Part shown: piece after piece, positions 60,704-64,000 of the stretch
Position numbering within the stretch: the stretch's first letter is position 1
Layout of the letters: every line of letters starts with the position of its first letter
Origin: Brachionus koreanus
Lineage: Eukaryota > Rotifera > Eurotatoria > Ploima > Brachionidae
Reading direction: 5' to 3'
Assembly (NCBI GenBank): GCA_016987375.1
Contig: PJRA01000313.1
Span: 3,545,845-3,609,844, forward strand
DNA: 64,000 nucleotides
Notes under the pieces: model-generated
Seen by the model: only the letters and a program-made list of their open reading frames with translations
Told to the model about the DNA's origin: nothing
Database searches by the model: none
Made by a program: the position numbers and the translations under genes

Positions 60704-61987
60704 TTAAGATGACCTATCTCTAGACCGTCTTTTATCTTTTTTTTCTTTTTTATTACTAGACGAGCGATCTTTATCGCTTTTATCCTTTTCTCTGTCTCGG
60801 TCCTTATCATCTTTTCTTTTTTTATTGCTAGATCTTGAACCCGAGTGGGATCGTCTATTTTTTTCTCTTTCTCTCTCTCGCTTTTTGTCTCGTTCGCGTT
60901 CTTTTCTTTCTTTTTCTTTTGAACGCGACCTTCTTGATGATTTTGATTTCGATTTGGAATTTGATCTCGATTTTCTTTGTTTTTTTGGAGGTGATGACTC
61001 TACTGTCGAATCAGCCTCGTCCGTAGACTTAGATGAATTATCAGAAATTGAACCATTTTTCTCTCGCTTTCCGTGCCTACTTTTATGATTTTCAGTCTTA
61101 TTTGATGTTTTTTCTTTTTTAATATCGTCAACACAAATTTGCTGCTTTTTGTTTTCCGGAATCTGAATAGTCTGAGTGCTGTGATTAACTTTCATTTGCC
61201 TTTCAGCAAATTTGAATCCATTTAGACACAAAGCTTTGACCACAGATGGTTGTTCGCTAAATTCAATAAATGCACCCAACGAGTCTGACTCCAAATCAAC
61301 TCCTTCAAATGGTTTAATTGCGTCACTCGATTTTCCAGTATTTTCATATTCAACATTTTTTATACTTTTTGTCATTCGAATGTATTTTATTTCACCAATT
61401 TGAGAGAAAAAATCATATACATTTGCCAAAGTCACTCTTGGATCTAAGTTTGATATAAATACGGTGCGTCGTATCTGATCAATTTTAGCCGGATCGGTAG
61501 TACCTGGTAAGTTCGGGTACTCAGGCAATGATCTGTCAGTCAAATTCATATCTTTTGTTTCAATGTAAGTTTTTGCTGGCTTGTCATCTTTGGTTGGTAC
61601 AGTTACTTTTCGATTAATTACCTTGTGGGACCATGTTGGACCATTAGGCAGCATTACAATATTGGTGTTAATTGAAGGACAAAATTTTAATGCACTTGAT
61701 TCATCAGGTATACGAGCACTGGATGATGAGCTGCTCGGTCTTACAAGACTAATCAAAAGTGGTCGATCAATGTAAACCGTGCTAGTCAAATTAAGAGCAG
61801 CTTGAGCTGTTTCGCTGCTCGTAAATTTAACATAACCAACTTTGGCCGCTACATTTGAAGATTTTGATTCCGATTCGGGATATATTACAATGTCATCAAT
61901 TCGACCTAAATTGGAAAACAAAGCTCTAAATTGTTCCCTAGTAACACTGGTGGGAACATTAGTTACTTGAATAACACGGGTAGACAT
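60704..61987 (-). CDS. SREK1: SREK1-like SR splicing regulator
   Basis: A single-exon frame of 427 residues. RRM1 (about 4-85) opens with RVIQVTNVPTSVTREQFRALF and includes GYVKFTSSETAQAAL and TVYIDRPLLISL. RRM2 (about 168-270) follows PGTTDPAKIDQIRRTVFISNLDP with GEIKYIRM, GAFIEFSEQPSVVKALCLNG and QMKVNHS. This pairing, with the IPDESSALKF linker, is specific to SREK1 (SFRS12/SRrp508). The last 140 residues are Ser/Arg, Lys/Glu and Arg/Asp-rich, as expected for the RS/EK tail that interacts with other SR proteins. The protein acts in the nucleus on alternative splice-site choice. The gene stops 355 bp before PSMA1 ends, on the same strand. Its lack of introns is notable beside its neighbours. 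Confidence 0.9.
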   Translation of the reverse strand: MSTRVIQVTNVPTSVTREQFRALFSNLGRIDDIVIYPESESKSSNVAAKVGYVKFTSSETAQAALNLTSTVYIDRPLLISLVRPSSSSSSARIPDESSALKFCPSINTNIVMLPNGPTWSHKVINRKVTVPTKDDKPAKTYIETKDMNLTDRSLPEYPNLPGTTDPAKIDQIRRTVFISNLDPRVTLANVYDFFSQIGEIKYIRMTKSIKNVEYENTGKSSDAIKPFEGVDLESDSLGAFIEFSEQPSVVKALCLNGFKFAERQMKVNHSTQTIQIPENKKQQICVDDIKKEKTSNKTENHKSRHGKREKNGSISDNSSKSTDEADSTVESSPPKKQRKSRSNSKSKSKSSRRSRSKEKERKERERDKKREREREKNRRSHSGSRSSNKKRKDDKDRDREKDKSDKDRSSSNKKEKKDKRRSRDRSS

Positions 61988-62091
61988 TTTGAATTACTCA
62001 GTTTTAGTCTAATTTTGTCTGTTCATTTATGCCTTTAATAAATGTAAATTAATTTTTTTACATTAATCTTTTTCTTTTAATTAGGACCCTT

Positions 62092-62341
62092 TCCAAGAGC
62101 CTAAAATAATATTCGAGTAGTTACACCCGTTGCAAAAGAACAGGTTATTTTTTTTTTCAAATTAAAAAATAATATCAAAATTTTTTTTGTGAAATTTTAT
62201 TTCAGAAATATATGTCCAAATCGAAAAAAAAAATATTTAAAAAAAATATATACTGAATTGATCGAAGTTTGTATAAATTAAAGATAGCTATTTATTTGTT
62301 ACACTGGATTCTGAATGGATTTGGTTCTAAAACTATGATTT
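62092..62341. other. Short spacer between SREK1 and PSMA1
   Basis: Holds the PSMA1 3' untranslated region and probably the SREK1 promoter. TTTATT at 62292-62297 is an AATAAA on the minus strand, about 45 bp after the PSMA1 stop, and is a plausible poly(A) signal. Confidence 0.4.
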
Positions 62342-63298
62342 TTAATGTTCCATGCTCTCAGCTAAAACATTGACTCTTGCTTCTGATGTTGGTCGACCAT
62401 GGTCATCATCGTCGCCTGGTCCTGGACGATCATCAGGGCCTGAGTTTCCTCTCGCATCTCCTTCTATAGCATCCAAGTAGGGTTTTACTCTTTCATCATC
62501 GAAAATGGTGAATGGCATATCTTGGCCAACAATGCCAAGTGAGCAATTTTTGGTTGTTAGCTCAATTTCGTTCGGTAGTGTGTCACGTAAGGCTCTTAGG
62601 GCATGTTTTATTGCATCATCAAGTGTACTATTTGGAAATTCGTTCAGATGCTTTTCTAAATATGTTCTTGCCGATTGAGATCGTGCACCTATTGCCATAG
62701 CTTTGCATTCATAAAAGTTGGCCGATGGACAAGTTTGATACAAGTGTGCACCCAAGTCATCATAGCCAGCTACCAAAAGTCCTACACCGAATGGACGACG
62801 ACCATATCTTTGAGTTGGAATTTGTGATTCTTTTTAATAGTTTTTTTTTACTCTAATTTTATTATTTCATATAAATTTTAAAATTTACTGCTTCCAAGGA
62901 GAGAGACTAATCTTGAAACAGGCATTGGGGAATCATATGCATACTTGTTATTCAAACATTCATTTCTCATAAATCTGCTTAAAATTCTAGCATCGGCTGA
63001 AAGTCCTGCAATGCTAATACCCAAGTGATCATCAATTGGAACTATTTTTTTCTGATGAGCACTCAATTCAGAAGAGGCTCTTTTCAGAGCAACAAGAACT
63101 ACATGGGTCTTTGTTTTGATTCCTACGGTTGCTGAGCCTTGCTTAACAGCTTCCATGGCATATTCAATTTGATAAATTCTTCCTTGCGGACTCCAGACAC
63201 TCACATCACTATCATATTGATTTCGAAACTTCAATTTTATAAAGAATAAATTTTTAAAGAATTTCTTTTTTCCTTGCTGATTAAATCTTATTTACCAT
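62342..63298 (-). CDS. PSMA1: Proteasome subunit alpha type-1 (alpha 6)
   Basis: Three exons (63298-63296, only the ATG; 63228-62889; 62829-62342) join to 276 residues; human PSMA1 has 263. It starts [29 protein letters not shown] in pieces, the proteasome alpha-subunit signature, followed by [52 protein letters not shown] and [20 protein letters not shown]. The C-terminus ends in an acidic and Gly/Asp-rich tail finishing MEH, as in other animals' PSMA1. The subunit forms part of the alpha ring that gates the 20S core. As in cofilin, an intron follows the start codon directly. Complete and intact. Confidence 0.96.
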
Positions 63299-64000
63299 TT
63301 TGAATCGGTGTAATCGGTTTAGTCAGAAATATATTGATAAATTAAGTTTTCTAAAATGAATGTCTATTAAAAAATGACGATTTCAAATTTGAAAAATTTA
63401 AGAATTATACACTCATGCTTTTTTGAACTTTTTTTAGTTCTGTGCTTAAATGCAAAAATTAATTATATAAATGTAGTAGATTTTTCATTTTTTAAAATTG
63501 TTCTAAATTTTCTGTGCATTTGGGAAAGATTAAAATTAAGTTGAATAATTTATAAAAAAAAAAAATTTAATCAAATCAAATTTTCTAGTGGCTTTTTTAA
63601 TTTGAAAAATTATTTAAGAATTTTTAATTTAAATCAATTTTAAAAATTAGAATTTAATTTCAAATAAATATATTTCAAATATATTAATAAATATTTTAAT
63701 ATTTTAATTTTGTTTTGTTAAAAAAAAATTTTTGGGTTTTAAATAATCTTATCGGATAAAAAACCGAAATAAACCTAACATGTTTTGTTTTCTAGTTTTT
63801 TCGTTAAAAATTTTTAATATTTTATGAAATTTTACAATTTACTTTACATGATATTTTAAATTTTCAAAATTTACTACCTAAAAAAAAAGTACAAAAATCA
63901 TCTGAAAATTTTGATAAAAAAAAAGTACCAAATTTATTATAAAAATTATATTCTTAATCTCTTACAAAGTGTTATTAATTCTATTTCTTAGAGGGATCTT
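63299..64000. other. Intergenic DNA at the right end
   Basis: Presumed PSMA1 promoter and AT-rich DNA; no gene enters from the right edge that I can see. Confidence 0.45.

Noticed and set aside
60825..61088. Plus-strand Leu/Ser/Phe-rich frame opposite SREK1
   Set aside because: Antisense shadow of the Arg/Ser/Lys-rich tail of the SREK1-like protein.
1..64000. tRNA or rRNA genes, CRISPR arrays, bacterial operons, riboswitches
   Set aside because: I looked for tRNA B-box words (GGTTCGAAT) and rRNA-like blocks; the only GGTTCGAAT-like hits lie inside coding sequence. Nothing prokaryotic is present.

Overview
The window is a very AT-rich stretch of an animal nuclear genome. Genes are broken by many short introns (mostly 45-120 bp, GT-AG), intergenic DNA is long and poly-A/T rich, and every recognisable protein is metazoan-type (SUCO, ARMH3, Roquin, HYLS1, SLC37A, SREK1, ERGIC1). 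The base composition, tiny introns and small genes fit a monogonont rotifer such as Brachionus best. That is an inference from style, not from a diagnostic marker. A 16-base run of N at 25607-25622 marks an assembly gap.

Layout. 1-3.1 kb: the tail of an unidentified gene, a decayed serine hydroxymethyltransferase fragment (minus) and a truncated MITE. 3.1-8.7 kb: ADF/cofilin (minus), a dead LINE fragment, and a complete CYP4-type P450 (minus). 11.9-14.3 kb: SUCO-like SUN-domain protein (plus, 5' end not found). 15.6-17.8 kb: a palindromic MITE and NOP56 (minus). 18.4-20.1 kb: a repeat-rich patch with a TTAA-flanked MITE, a degenerate integrase-type gene and a GC-richer hairpin. 21.2-25.0 kb: complete mitochondrial transhydrogenase NNT (minus). 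26.2-29.9 kb: ARMH3 in 14 exons (minus). 30.3 kb: a small CFAP97-like gene (minus). 33.2-35.3 kb: a ROQ-domain (Roquin-like) protein with neither RING nor CCCH finger (plus). 38.1-42.7 kb: two tandem paralogous single-pass membrane proteins with tyrosine-rich tails, of unknown family. 42.7-43.8 kb: HYLS1 (minus), tail to tail with the second paralogue. 45.8-46.6 kb: an unrecognised 249-residue gene (plus). 47.9-48.5 kb: LINE remnant (minus). 48.9-50.9 kb: SLC37A sugar-phosphate exchanger (minus). 52.5-53.7 kb: ERGIC1 (plus). 56.5-57.7 kb: an intronless five-LIM protein (plus). 59.1-60.5 kb: an interrupted LINE 3' end. 60.7-63.3 kb: SREK1-like splicing factor and proteasome subunit PSMA1 (both minus).

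For the spliced genes I joined exons by hand. The following close exactly in frame: cofilin 148 aa, CYP4 500 aa, NOP56 510 aa, NNT 1070 aa, ARMH3 707 aa, Roquin-like 684 aa, the tandem pair 473 and 401 aa, HYLS1 304 aa, the unknown 249 aa, SLC37A 494 aa, ERGIC1 295 aa and PSMA1 276 aa. Most genes are unrelated housekeeping functions (actin turnover, rRNP assembly, mitochondrial NADPH, secretory pathway, splicing, proteolysis). HYLS1 and the CFAP97-like gene point to a ciliated animal. The least explained content is the tandem membrane-protein pair, the stripped-down Roquin and the 249-residue gene.
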